Assembly: GCF_030144325.1 (NCBI RefSeq)
Contig: NZ_CP126307.1
Span: 3,455,001-3,519,000, forward strand
Reading direction: 5' to 3'
DNA: 64,000 bases
Origin: Bosea vestrisii
GTDB taxonomy: Bacteria > Pseudomonadota > Alphaproteobacteria > Rhizobiales > Beijerinckiaceae
The notes under the pieces are model-generated. The model worked only from the letters and a program-made list of their open reading frames with translations. It did not search any database and was not told the origin of the DNA. Of this stretch, positions 7,085-14,931 are shown one piece after another; position 1 is the stretch's first letter; the number at the start of each line of letters is the position of its first letter. The position numbers were made by a program, and so were the translations under genes.

Positions 7085-8737
7085 GCCTCGTCGCCCTTGC
7101 GCGGAACGCCGTGGCCGAGGCGCCAGACGCCGAGACTCCGACCTTGCGGGGGCTGATCTCGGTTGCCTCGATTTGCATCAGCAGCCCGGCGAACAGGCGC
7201 GGCGGCGTGCTTCGCGGAGCATCGCGATCGGTCGTGATCGCAATGTCGATGAGATCCTCCCCGACCTTCGTCACCGCAAGGTCTACGGAGATGCCGGGAG
7301 CGGCCCGCAGCGCGCGGGTGACGACATCGACGATCAGGAAGCCGAGCGGGATGATCCGGTCGATCGGCAGGGCCGCTTCCGTCTCGATCCGGCTCTCCAG
7401 CCGCTGCGTCCGGGCGAGGATCAGGCTTGAGATCATCGCGACGACATCGTCGAGGAAGAGGTCGATGCGAACAGGCTGCATCTCGCCGTCGGCGAGAGTA
7501 AAACGATAAGCCGCCGACAGCACGTGGACACGGCATTCGGCGTCCGAGAGCGCCATGCGCGCCTCGCCCTGATGATCGCGTTTGGTGAGGCCGATATAGC
7601 TCTGCACCACCTGCAGGCTGTTCTTGACCCGGTGGTGCAGCTCGCGGACCAGGAAGCGATTATCGTCGAGCGCCAGCCGAAGCCTGCTCTGACGGACCTC
7701 CTGCTCGTTCACCATCGCGTTGAACGCTTCGGCGACGCTGCGGATGTCGCGCGGCATCTCGTCGGAGAGCGCGACTCGAGCACCGGCCGAGCTGGATCTC
7801 GCCCGGGCAGTCGCTTCGATGCTGCGCAGCCAGCGTACGCAATGCTGGTCGATCGCCTTCATGTAGACCAGCCCGAGCAAAGCGAGGGTGAGCAATGGTG
7901 CCAGCAACAGGGTATAGAACTGGGTCGTGGCAGCTTGCTCGGCCTTGCCGTCGAAGCTGACGACGACGTAAAGGTCCGGCTCTGCGACCATCCGGGCGGC
8001 ATAGGCCCGGCCCGGCCCGGCCAGGCTCGGGGCCGTCCATTGCGCCGTCTGGGCCGGCACCGTCTCAGCCTTCGGAAGCCAGGAGGCGTCGGCCTGCGCA
8101 CCACCGCGCGCAACCACGACCTCGCCCCCCTTCGGACGAGCGCCGCCATCATGCCCGTGTCGCCGCCGCCCAGGTCGAAGACGTCGTCGAGCGGGTCCGG
8201 CTTGGTCAGCAGGAGGGCGTCTCCCTCGTCGAACTGCGTGTAGATGGCGAGATAGGAGCGGCCGGCGATCGCGACCTGGTCGTAGCGGGCCTTTGCGAAT
8301 TCGGTGCCGCCCCAGAGCTTGATCGGCGGGTGGGTCGCGAGCTGGTTGGCGATCGCGATAATCTCGCCGTGGGCAATGCTGCTGCCGAGCCCGCCGAGGC
8401 AATCCGGCCGGCCGGACGCGCGCAGCAGCAGCGCCTCATAGCCCGAGACTGCGGCAATCGTTTTCTCGGCAATCCGGTCGCAAATATCCGAGGGCGGCGG
8501 CAAGGCCCGAATCGCCGTAGCACTGGCGACCAGCGAACGCAGCGCGCCACGATACCAGACGCGGGTGCGCACGGCGAAATCGTCCGCCGCCCGCGTTTGC
8601 GCCGTTTGGATCGCCTCGAAGACGGTCCGGTAGGTCGCGACCGCCGCCGCTGCCGTGAGGCAGGCTATCGGCAGGACGATTGCGACCATCAGTGCCAGCA
8701 GGCGGCCGCGGACCGTCCTGAACGCCGAGAGAGCCAT
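7081..8737 (-). CDS. PhyP-like HisKA_2 sensor histidine kinase/phosphatase of the general stress response, two apparent frameshifts
   Basis: The N-terminal frame starts at ATG 8737, overlapping the ecfG stop (TGATG), and encodes a membrane helix (about residues 12-36) and an extracytoplasmic sensor. It must shift at the six-base C run 8125-8130 to continue into a second membrane helix, a HAMP-like linker, and the phosphoacceptor region ELHHRVKNSLQVVQSY. A second shift at the five-base G run 7148-7152 would give the short tail ending at the repeat; otherwise the frame runs to 6888, into the antisense of the next gene. The ATPase domain is degenerate: the N box reads VDVVTRAL where active kinases have NELVTNAL, and no DxGxG is seen. 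PhyP of Sphingomonas is similarly placed beside ecfG and acts on PhyR as a phosphatase; the assignment here is by analogy. Confidence 0.75.
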
Positions 8738-9297
8738 CAGCTGCTGACGGTTTCGGGCCCGGCGCGCTGGACGGCTGCGGTGATCCGGTGATCGGGGCCA
8801 AGATCGTCGACGCCGCCGATGGACAAAAGCTCCGCCAGTTTGGCGCGCGCCCGGTTGACCCGACTCTTGATCGTGCCGATGGCGACGCCGCAGATCTCCG
8901 CCGTCTCCTCGTAGGAAAGCCCGGTGGCACCCACCATGATCAGCACCTCGCGCTGCTCCTCGGGCAGCTTGGCCAACGCCTTGCGGAAATCGGCGAGATC
9001 GAGATAGCTCTCCTGGTTGCCATGCGTGGCGAGCCGGTCGGCATAGGTGCCGTCGCTGTCCTGCACCTCGCGTCCGCGCTTGCGATAAAGCGAGTAATAG
9101 GTGTTACGCAGGATGGTGAAGAGCCAGGCTCGCAGGCTCGTACCGGGCTGGAATTTTTCGGCGTTGCCCCAGGCCTTGAGAAGCGTGTCCTGAACCAGAT
9201 CATCGGCGAGCTGCATCGACCCTGACAACGACGCCGCGAAGGCGCGCAGGTTCGGGATTTCGGCAATCAGCCCGTCCTTGAAGTCAGCCGCGCTCAT
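8737..9297 (-). CDS. ecfG: General stress sigma factor EcfG
   Basis: A 186-residue ECF sigma factor of the EcfG (ECF15) group. Region 2 runs from about 10 to 75 (ADDLVQDTLLKAWGNAEKF, then LRAWLFTILRNTYYSLYRKR) and region 4 from about 102 to 160 (LPEEQREVLIMVGATGLSYEE, IGTIKSRVNRARAKL). It recognises GGAAC-N16/17-CGTT promoters. It overlaps nepR by 14 bases, so the two are translationally coupled, and its stop overlaps the start of the sensor kinase. A canonical EcfG promoter upstream of nepR implies autoregulation. Confidence 0.96.
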   Translation of the reverse strand: MSAADFKDGLIAEIPNLRAFAASLSGSMQLADDLVQDTLLKAWGNAEKFQPGTSLRAWLFTILRNTYYSLYRKRGREVQDSDGTYADRLATHGNQESYLDLADFRKALAKLPEEQREVLIMVGATGLSYEETAEICGVAIGTIKSRVNRARAKLAELLSIGGVDDLGPDHRITAAVQRAGPETVSS

Positions 9298-9505
9298 TGG
9301 CGCCCTCGCTGCTCAGTCGCTGTTCGGTCGCCTCGAGCTGGGCCAGCAGCGCGAGGAAGCGATCCGGGATCGGCGCGTTGACGAGGTCATCGTAATGAGC
9401 CTTGAGGGATCGGCCGATCGAGTCTTGCACCCTTGGGTCGAGCACCACGTCCTCATCTGCTTCGGCACGGGCCGCTTCGGGCGGGTCGACATTCATCAGA
9501 TTCAT
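9284..9505 (-). CDS. nepR: Anti-sigma factor NepR
   Basis: A 73-residue protein with the conserved NepR core IGRSLKAHYDDLVNAPIPDRF (about residues 30-50) followed by a short helix and an acidic, variable N-terminus. NepR holds EcfG inactive until phosphorylated PhyR binds it. The start at 9505 is chosen because GAGGGAT lies just upstream; the frame is open further to 9655 but that part reads through the promoter. First gene of the nepR-ecfG-kinase operon. Confidence 0.94.
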   Translation of the reverse strand: MNLMNVDPPEAARAEADEDVVLDPRVQDSIGRSLKAHYDDLVNAPIPDRFLALLAQLEATEQRLSSEGANERG

Positions 9506-9619
9506 GATCCCTCGCTCTATCGGCGCGACGACATTCCGTCGATCACGCCCTTCCACGCATCGCACGCTCGCTGACGCGCTGCGCGCGACTGTCCCGAAAC
9601 GCACGTTCATTCGGCCAAT

Positions 9620-9644
9620 AACGAGGCTGGATGCAAAAGGTTCC
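9620..9644 (-). promoter_or_regulatory. EcfG promoter of nepR-ecfG (perfect consensus)
   Basis: On the reverse strand GGAAC (9644-9640), a 16-base spacer and CGTT (9623-9620) match the EcfG consensus exactly, about 115 bp upstream of the nepR start. This is the positive feedback promoter expected for the GSR operon. Confidence 0.9.
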
Positions 9645-9733
9645 GTCGGGAACAAAAAATATTTTTCTTGTCATAACAGTGACTTGGGTGCTTTTCTCCA
9701 GCAACTTTGTCTGGAGCCGGATCCGATCAAGCT

Positions 9734-9759
9734 GGAACAGCCCGATCGGTGAATCCGTC
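9734..9759 (+). promoter_or_regulatory. Probable EcfG promoter of phyR
   Basis: GGAAC at 9734-9738, a 17-base spacer and CGTC at 9756-9759 give one mismatch to GGAAC-N16/17-CGTT. It lies 73 bp upstream of the phyR start. phyR is commonly EcfG-dependent in related bacteria. Confidence 0.6.
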
Positions 9760-9831
9760 TCTCACTTTTGGTTGAAGCCCGTTCCGATCAGCTTGGGTGC
9801 AAGCTGCTCGGGACGGGCTTCGGGGGATAGC

Positions 9832-10629
9832 ATGATGTCGATCGCCACTGAAATCGCGCCGCACTTGCCTTATTTGCGCCGTTTCGCCCGGGCGCTGAGC
9901 GGCACCCAGGCGAGTGGCGACGCCTATGTCGTCGCCACGCTGGAAGCGCTGATCGCCGATCCCGGCACCTTTCCACGGGAGTTTGCTCCTCGAATCGGCC
10001 TTTACCGTCTGTTCCTGCAGATGTGGACGTCCGTTGGGCTCAACACGCAGGCCGGGGTGCCGGAATCCGAACGCTCGGCCGCAGAGCGCAATCTCGATGG
10101 GCTGACGCCGCGGTCGCGCCAGGCCTTCCTGCTGCGGACGGTCGAAGGGTTCCCGATCGAGGAGGTCGCCCAGATCATGAATGTCACGACAGGGGACGCT
10201 GCCGGCCTCGTGCAGTCCGCCGGCCAGGAGATTGCCGAGCAGGTTGCAACAGATGTGCTGATCATCGAGGACGAGCCGATCATCGCCCTCGACATCGAGA
10301 CCATGGTCGAGGAGCTCGGCCACAAGGTCATCGGTGTCGCCAGGACTCATCGCGAAGCGATCGCGCTGGTTGCCAAGAAGCGGCCCGGCCTGGTGCTCGC
10401 AGACATCCAACTGGCGGATGGCAGTTCCGGCCTCGAGGCGGTCAACGAGATTCTCGAAGCGATCGAGGTGCCGGTGATCTTCATCACTGCCTATCCGGAG
10501 CGCTTGCTGACAGGGGATAGACCAGAGCCGGCCTTCCTGATCACCAAGCCGTTCCAGCCCGAAGCCGTGAAAGCCGCGATCAGCCAGGCGCTGTTCTTCG
10601 ACCGCCGCGCCGGTCGCAAAGCCGCCTGA
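9832..10629 (+). CDS. phyR: General stress response regulator PhyR (anti-anti-sigma factor)
   Basis: A 265-residue protein with an N-terminal EcfG-like sigma domain (about 1-130, including LTPRSRQAFLLRTVEGFPIEE) that cannot bind DNA productively but mimics sigma to capture NepR, and a C-terminal receiver domain (about 140-262) with acidic pocket IIEDEP, phosphoacceptor Asp191 in LVLADIQLADG, Thr219 and Lys239 (LITKPF). Phosphorylation opens the sigma-like domain to bind NepR and release EcfG. Divergent from nepR-ecfG. The double ATG (9832 and 9835) follows a GGGGGA ribosome site. Confidence 0.96.
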   Translation: MMSIATEIAPHLPYLRRFARALSGTQASGDAYVVATLEALIADPGTFPREFAPRIGLYRLFLQMWTSVGLNTQAGVPESERSAAERNLDGLTPRSRQAFLLRTVEGFPIEEVAQIMNVTTGDAAGLVQSAGQEIAEQVATDVLIIEDEPIIALDIETMVEELGHKVIGVARTHREAIALVAKKRPGLVLADIQLADGSSGLEAVNEILEAIEVPVIFITAYPERLLTGDRPEPAFLITKPFQPEAVKAAISQALFFDRRAGRKAA

Positions 10630-10647
10630 CACTAACCCAGGTGACCG

Positions 10648-10673
10648 GGAACAAACCGGCCGTCCCTCGCGTT
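10648..10673 (+). promoter_or_regulatory. EcfG promoter of a 23-residue membrane peptide gene (perfect consensus)
   Basis: GGAAC (10648-10652), 17 bases, CGTT (10670-10673): an exact EcfG consensus, 34 bp upstream of the ATG at 10707. It lies just after the phyR stop and would drive the small ORF and possibly the extensin-like gene behind it. Confidence 0.88.
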
Positions 10674-10706
10674 GCCCCGGCCCGGGCAATGCGAAGGAGA
10701 TCGGTC

Positions 10707-10778
10707 ATGTCCATGGCTCTGCTGGCGGCGTTGATCGTCGCAGCCTCTCTGACGGTTCTGTTCGCGGCCGTCGACTGA
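10707..10778 (+). CDS. Small hydrophobic peptide (23 aa), EcfG-regulated
   Basis: ATG 10707 follows a strong AAGGAGA ribosome site with seven-base spacing. The 23 residues (MSMALLAALIVAASLTVLFA plus VD) form a single hydrophobic helix long enough to cross the membrane. It sits 34 bp downstream of a perfect EcfG promoter and four bases before the next start codon, so it is probably the first gene of a two-gene stress transcript. No family is recognised; it is too short for most gene finders. Function unknown. Confidence 0.72.
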   Translation: MSMALLAALIVAASLTVLFAAVD

Positions 10779-10782
10779 CGGC

Positions 10783-11583
10783 ATGCGCAAACGCTCGCTC
10801 GCCCGGCAAGGCTACGCAGCGGTGATCGCGGTAGCCGCGCTCGCCGCCATCGGCCCCGCCTCCGGCCGTGAATCCCGCCCGGCCACCACGCTTTTGCCCC
10901 CGCCGCGACCTGCTTCGTTGCCGGCCGTAGCGCCCATACCCGCCCCAGCGGCCCCGGCGCCGGCGGCCCCGGTCAATACCGAACCTGCCGCTGTTGTGGA
11001 GGGCAGCGCCTGCGTCCGGATGCTGGCGGGCGTGACCGGTAACCAGATTCGTTCCTCCATCCCGGCCGCAAAGCCGGAGGCGGAGGATTGCCGGGTGGTC
11101 GATCCGGTCGTGGTCGAAGCGCTTGCGGTCCGCACGTCCTCAGGGCCGGGACAGGTCAGGCTGCTCCCGCCACCGACGGTGAGCTGCGAGCTGGCGCGCG
11201 CGGTTTCGCTCTGGCTCGACACGAGCTTGCAGCCATTGACGCGCGGGGTATTCGGTCGCGAGCTGACGGCGCTTCGCGTTGGCGGTGGTCATGAATGCCG
11301 CCGGCGCAATCGCCAGGCGCAAGGTCAGCTGAGCGAGCATGCCACGGGGCGGGCGCTCGACATCTTCGCCTTCCAGATCGGCGACGAGAAGCAGGGTGGA
11401 ACGGCGGTGTCAGTCGAGGAGCCGAACGGTCTGGAGCAGGTACGCTTCCTGGATGCGGTGCGCCAATCGGCCTGCGGCGCCTTCATGACCGTACTCGGTC
11501 CCGGCTCGGACGCAGCGCATGCCAATCACATACATGTCGATATTCAGCCGCGCCGTGCGGCATCCAGCCGCTTCTGCCAATGA
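10783..11583 (+). CDS. Extensin-like family protein (M15/LAS-type periplasmic peptidase fold)
   Basis: A 266-residue exported protein: a signal peptide (about 1-28), an Ala/Pro-rich linker (about 35-65), then an Extensin-like_C domain. The domain has the zinc-site pattern of the LAS metallopeptidases: HATGRALDI (His-x6-Asp) and HANHIHVD near the C-terminus, plus conserved cysteines in SCELA, HECRRR, SACGAF and the terminal FCQ. A peptidoglycan role is inferred from this fold, not shown. It begins four bases after the 23-residue peptide gene and is probably cotranscribed from the EcfG promoter at 10648. Confidence 0.85.
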   Translation: MRKRSLARQGYAAVIAVAALAAIGPASGRESRPATTLLPPPRPASLPAVAPIPAPAAPAPAAPVNTEPAAVVEGSACVRMLAGVTGNQIRSSIPAAKPEAEDCRVVDPVVVEALAVRTSSGPGQVRLLPPPTVSCELARAVSLWLDTSLQPLTRGVFGRELTALRVGGGHECRRRNRQAQGQLSEHATGRALDIFAFQIGDEKQGGTAVSVEEPNGLEQVRFLDAVRQSACGAFMTVLGPGSDAAHANHIHVDIQPRRAASSRFCQ

Positions 11584-11713
11584 GTTCGGCCCAGCCCTAT
11601 GACACGATCGTGAAGATGCTGTCCGAGGCATCCGACTGCGCGGCTGTTGGCGGCGGGCATCTGCCGCTCGACCAGCTGTCGCGCCGGCACGCGAGCTCGG
11701 CGAGGGCCGAATC

Positions 11714-12013
11714 GTGGTCGAAGCCCTCGCGCAGAAGTTGTTCGAGCTCCCAGAATGGCGGAAGATCGCGCGCCAGGGTGGGCGTTGGAAATATCCACAC
11801 TGGGTCGGCCCGTCCTTGCCTTGGCATGTGCGCGTCCACTGTTCTGTTCCCGTCAACGCAAGCACCGGATTGAGGTTCCGGATTATTTGGGAACTATGGA
11901 GCGATTGGGGCGCTTTGGTGCGGTTTCGAGACGCGGTACGGGTGGTCGAATCGGTTCCGGGCCAGCGGGCAGCGAGAATGCTTCCAAGACAGGGCGCAGG
12001 AGAGGTTGAATGA
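11714..12013 (+). CDS. Doubtful orphan ORF preceding the DUF992 gene
   Basis: From a GTG at 11714 an open frame of 99 residues runs to a TGA that overlaps the next gene's ATG (ATGA at 12010-12013), a layout typical of coupled genes. The product is rich in Trp, Arg and Leu (LFELPEWRKIARQGGRWKYP) and matches no family I know. Third-position GC is lower than in neighbours and no ribosome site is visible, so it may be decayed or not coding. Otherwise 11584-12009 holds no gene I can support. Confidence 0.25.
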   Translation: MVEALAQKLFELPEWRKIARQGGRWKYPHWVGPSLPWHVRVHCSVPVNASTGLRFRIIWELWSDWGALVRFRDAVRVVESVPGQRAARMLPRQGAGEVE

Positions 12014-12471
12014 GAGATTTAATCGGGATGATCCTCCTGGTAGCCGGATCGAGCCTGTCTGCGCCTTCGGCCCTGGCTCAGAGTGGCGCGCCGGCCGGGC
12101 GCCTGACCTGTACGATCGGTGCAGGCCTTGCCCAGGCCGTCGCGACTCAGAAGCCGCTCGATTGCCGCTTTCGGCCGCGGCGCGGGCCCCTGCAAACCTA
12201 TTCAGGTGTGATTCGCGGCTTCGCGCTGGATGCCAGGACGGTTGGGCGCAGCCTGCTCGCTTGGCGGGTCTACGGTCCCTATGCGCGTGCGCCGCTCGGT
12301 GTCCTCAACGGACCCTATGCGCGCAAGCAGGGCGAGGTCGCCCTGACCGGCAGCGTCGACAACGATGTCCGGCTGGTGCCTCGGAGCCTGCCCCTGCAGC
12401 GCGGCGCCAATGTCGCCCTCGGCGTCACCGCCTTCGAGCTCAATCTCGTCCGGTCGCCGCGCAAGCGCTGA
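12010..12471 (+). CDS. DUF992 family exported protein
   Basis: A 153-residue protein with a signal peptide ending near ALAQS (residue 24). The mature domain has the DUF992 pattern: GRLTCTIGAG, DCRFRP with the second cysteine, and YSGVIRGFALDARTVG followed by LAWRVYGP. DUF992 proteins are small periplasmic proteins of unknown function, frequent in Hyphomicrobiales. GCAGGAGAGG directly upstream of ATG 12010 is a strong ribosome site. Confidence 0.85.
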   Translation: MRDLIGMILLVAGSSLSAPSALAQSGAPAGRLTCTIGAGLAQAVATQKPLDCRFRPRRGPLQTYSGVIRGFALDARTVGRSLLAWRVYGPYARAPLGVLNGPYARKQGEVALTGSVDNDVRLVPRSLPLQRGANVALGVTAFELNLVRSPRKR

Positions 12472-12556
12472 TGGTCGATGCTTACGCTTTCCTAACCATA
12501 TCCCAGCAATTTGAATTGAATTTGAGGAGTTTAAAGGGGAGAATCCGGCCCAGAGT

Positions 12557-12582
12557 GGAACAAGGCTGATCGAGCAGGCGTT
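12557..12582 (+). promoter_or_regulatory. EcfG promoter of the response regulator gene (perfect consensus)
   Basis: GGAAC (12557-12561), 17 bases, CGTT (12579-12582). An exact EcfG match 42 bp upstream of the response regulator start at 12624. Confidence 0.88.
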
Positions 12583-12623
12583 CATGAGGCTCACAAGCAA
12601 GTAAATCAGCTTGGGGGCGTATC

Positions 12624-13010
12624 GTGAAGTTAGAAGGTTATCTCGGGCTTATGGCCGGTATTCGGGTCCTCATTGTCGAGGACGACCCCTTCATCGCAAT
12701 GGATATCGAAAGCGCCGTGAGCGAAGAGCTCGGTGACGATGCCGAGTTGATCGTGGTCGAATCGATATCGCAGGCGCGCCGCGCGGCCGATCTGCCGCTG
12801 TCATGCGCTTTGCTCGACATCGACGTCGTCGGCGGCAAGACCTTCGCCATCGCCGCCAGTCTGCGCGCCAAGGGAACGCCGCTGGTTTTCGTGTCAGGCT
12901 CGGCCCCGAGCGAGGTGCCGCCCGAGCTGCGTGATGTCCGCTTCGTGCGCAAGCCCTTCTCCGCCGACGAGCTTGGTCGCTTCGTCTCCAAGGTCGTGAA
13001 CAAGGCCTGA
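12624..13010 (+). CDS. Single-domain response regulator, EcfG-controlled
   Basis: A 128-residue receiver without output domain: acidic pocket VEDDPF, phosphoacceptor in CALLDIDVVGG, a serine switch residue in VFVSGSAPS and the conserved lysine in VRKPFS. GTG 12624 is used; an internal ATG at 12651 (MAGIRVL) begins right at the receiver fold and is an alternative. It lies behind a perfect EcfG promoter and is convergent with a HisKA_2 kinase. Single-domain receivers such as SdrG feed the PhyR phosphorelay in other alphaproteobacteria, so a feedback role is likely but inferred. Confidence 0.88.
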   Translation: MKLEGYLGLMAGIRVLIVEDDPFIAMDIESAVSEELGDDAELIVVESISQARRAADLPLSCALLDIDVVGGKTFAIAASLRAKGTPLVFVSGSAPSEVPPELRDVRFVRKPFSADELGRFVSKVVNKA

Positions 13011-13020
13011 GGCCGGCCGG

Positions 13021-14409
13021 CTACTCCGCAGCCTCTTCCTCGACCGGCTGCTCCCGTTTCGGGAAGGTGACGGCGACGCGCGTGCCGGGGCGAGCGGCGC
13101 CAAGGGCAAGTGGAGTAACCTCCATATTGCCTCGCATGCTACGCAGCAGACTGCTGATGACCGATTTGCCCAGCCCAGCCTTCTCCTGATTGTCCGACAT
13201 TCCGATGCCGTCATCCTCAACGGACAGGACGAGGTCGTCCTCCGGAGTGCGACCGAGGCGGATCGTGATCTTGCCCGCGGCGCCGTCGGGAAAGGCGTGT
13301 TTGATCGCATTCGTCACCAGTTCGTTGATCACAACGACGAAGGAGACGGCGTCGCGACCCGGCAGGCGGATCGCGTCCATCGCCAGGTCGATCTCGATCG
13401 GCCGGCCTTCCGCTGCCTTGCCGATCTCGGCCAACAGGTCCTCCAGATAGGGCTGAGCCTCGATCTCGTCGGCCTCGATGTCGAGCCGCAGGCGGCGTTG
13501 GCCCGCCGCGATCGCCTGGATGCGAGACTGCGCCTGGGCGAGCGCCTGCTTGACGGCCGGCTCGCGCGTCTGCCGGCTCTGGACGTTGAGCAGCGCCGAG
13601 ACCATCGCGAGATTGTTGCCGACGCGATGGTTCACGTCGCGCAGCAGCGCCTCGATGCGCAGCCGTTCGTTCTCGAGCTCGAGCGTTCGCTCGGCGACCT
13701 TCCGTTCCAGCTCGGCGTTCGAGCTGGAGAGCGAGACGGCTCGCCGATGCCGAACCCGCAACTGCAGCCAGGCTGCAAAGCACAGGCCGGCGAGAGCGAC
13801 GAGGATGCCGACGCTGGCGAGGAGACGGCGGCGCGCCTCCTGGCGACTGCTGGCATTCAGGCGATGGTTCTCCTCCAGCTGGATCATGCCGACGATGTCG
13901 CGCAGATCCTGGGTGAGTCGGTTGCCCGTACCTTGCGTCACCAAGGTGACGGCGTCGCTGCGCTTGCCGGCGCGCATCAGCGCGATGGTCTCGGCCATCT
14001 CGGCAAGCTTGCGGATGGTGATGGTGCGCGCGTGCTGGATGCGCTCGGTCTGAGTCGGGCTGTAAGCAACGAGGCGCTCTATCGCGTCCAGGCTCGGCAG
14101 CAGTTCCACCCGCCGCTCGTTGTAAGGCTCGAGATAATGCTCGTCGCCGCTGAGCAGGAAGCCACGCTGCCCGGTTTCCGCGTCGAGCAGGTTGCTCAGA
14201 AACCGCTCGCTGCGCTCGCGCACGTCGATCGAACGCGCGACCAGCCGCGAGGCCTCGTCAGCCTGCATGTTGATCCAGGTGGCGATGAGAACTGCGGCTG
14301 TGACCACGGCGATCGCGATCGCCGCCGAGGATGCGGTGTAGAGGCGCGCACCGAGCAAGGGGAGTCCCGGTAACAGCCAGCGTTGACGGAGCTTCAGCTG
14401 GGCATTCAT
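13021..14409 (-). CDS. CHASE3 sensor histidine kinase, HisKA_2 type
   Basis: A 462-residue kinase: membrane helix at about 22-46, periplasmic CHASE3 domain with LLDAETGQRGFLLSGDEHYL (about 60-190), second helix (about 195-215), coiled coil (SSSNAELERKVAERTLELE), phosphoacceptor in LRDVNHRVGNNLAMVSALL and a complete ATPase (NELVTNAIKHAF, DDGIGM). Unlike the kinase beside ecfG its ATP site is intact. HisKA_2/HWE kinases are the usual PhyR kinases, and its position next to the EcfG-driven receiver makes it a candidate GSR input. Start at 14409 (MNAQLK); the frame is open to 14499. Confidence 0.9.
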   Translation of the reverse strand: MNAQLKLRQRWLLPGLPLLGARLYTASSAAIAIAVVTAAVLIATWINMQADEASRLVARSIDVRERSERFLSNLLDAETGQRGFLLSGDEHYLEPYNERRVELLPSLDAIERLVAYSPTQTERIQHARTITIRKLAEMAETIALMRAGKRSDAVTLVTQGTGNRLTQDLRDIVGMIQLEENHRLNASSRQEARRRLLASVGILVALAGLCFAAWLQLRVRHRRAVSLSSSNAELERKVAERTLELENERLRIEALLRDVNHRVGNNLAMVSALLNVQSRQTREPAVKQALAQAQSRIQAIAAGQRRLRLDIEADEIEAQPYLEDLLAEIGKAAEGRPIEIDLAMDAIRLPGRDAVSFVVVINELVTNAIKHAFPDGAAGKITIRLGRTPEDDLVLSVEDDGIGMSDNQEKAGLGKSVISSLLRSMRGNMEVTPLALGAARPGTRVAVTFPKREQPVEEEAAE

Positions 14410-14511
14410 TAATGCCTTGAATAGACGCTGAAGACCGATCGCCAAAGGTAAAAAAGACAGGTCGCAGTGAAGCGGCCGCGATAAAGGCCGCCGCTTCAAG
14501 CCAGATACGCC

Positions 14512-14927
14512 TTATTTTTCAGAGTCATCGCCCTGTGCAAATTGCCGGCCCAGAATGAGCCCGAGCAGGACGACGCCGCCGACCAGCCCCGTGCGCCAGC
14601 CGAGCTTGCGGCTGCCGACGAGCGATGCGGCGAGCGGGGCGGCCGCGACGGCGGCGGCCAGGCGCCGATCCGGGCGCCGCCGGTTCTTCACATAAAGCGC
14701 GACCCCGACGGCGAGCAACGACGCGACGAGGAGACCGCCGGCGATCGACAGGCTGGCGGTGATCGCCCCGTAATGCAGCGTCAGCACCGTGTGCAGCGCA
14801 TTGAGGGCGTACCCGACCGCAGCAGTGGCCAGCACGCCAGCGAGCAGATAGAGCACAACGACCGTGACGTTGCGGCGCACGACGCCGCCGATCTCGCGCG
14901 TGACCAGACCGGTCAGCCCCCCAGCAT
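14512..14927 (-). CDS. Integral membrane protein downstream of the DUF883 gene, apparent frameshift at start
   Basis: The open body (GTG 14880 to 14512, 122 residues) has three hydrophobic segments (VTVVVLYLLAGVLATAAVGYA; a middle helix; LVGGVVLLGLILG) and a basic loop RRRPDRR, like the phage-holin-family/DUF1469-like partners of DUF883 proteins. The natural start is probably ATG 14927, four bases after the DUF883 stop with an AAGG ribosome site; that frame reads MLGG then stops, but one extra base in the six-base run at 14917-14922 would extend it into LTGLVTREIGGVVRRN and the body. Cotranscribed with the DUF883 gene. Confidence 0.7.
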
Positions 14928-14931
14928 GGCC

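Noticed and set aside
9649..9653. Second GGAAC box pointing towards phyR
   Set aside because: No CGTT-like element occurs 16 or 17 bases downstream; the site at 9734 is a better candidate.
11890..11914. GGAAC-N16-CGCT upstream of the DUF992 gene
   Set aside because: One mismatch in a core -10 base, and it lies within a doubtful ORF; not strong enough beside the perfect sites.
14467..14495. GAAGCGGC / GCCGCTTC inverted repeat as an intrinsic terminator
   Set aside because: The stem is clear but no T run follows directly in either direction, so termination is not supported.
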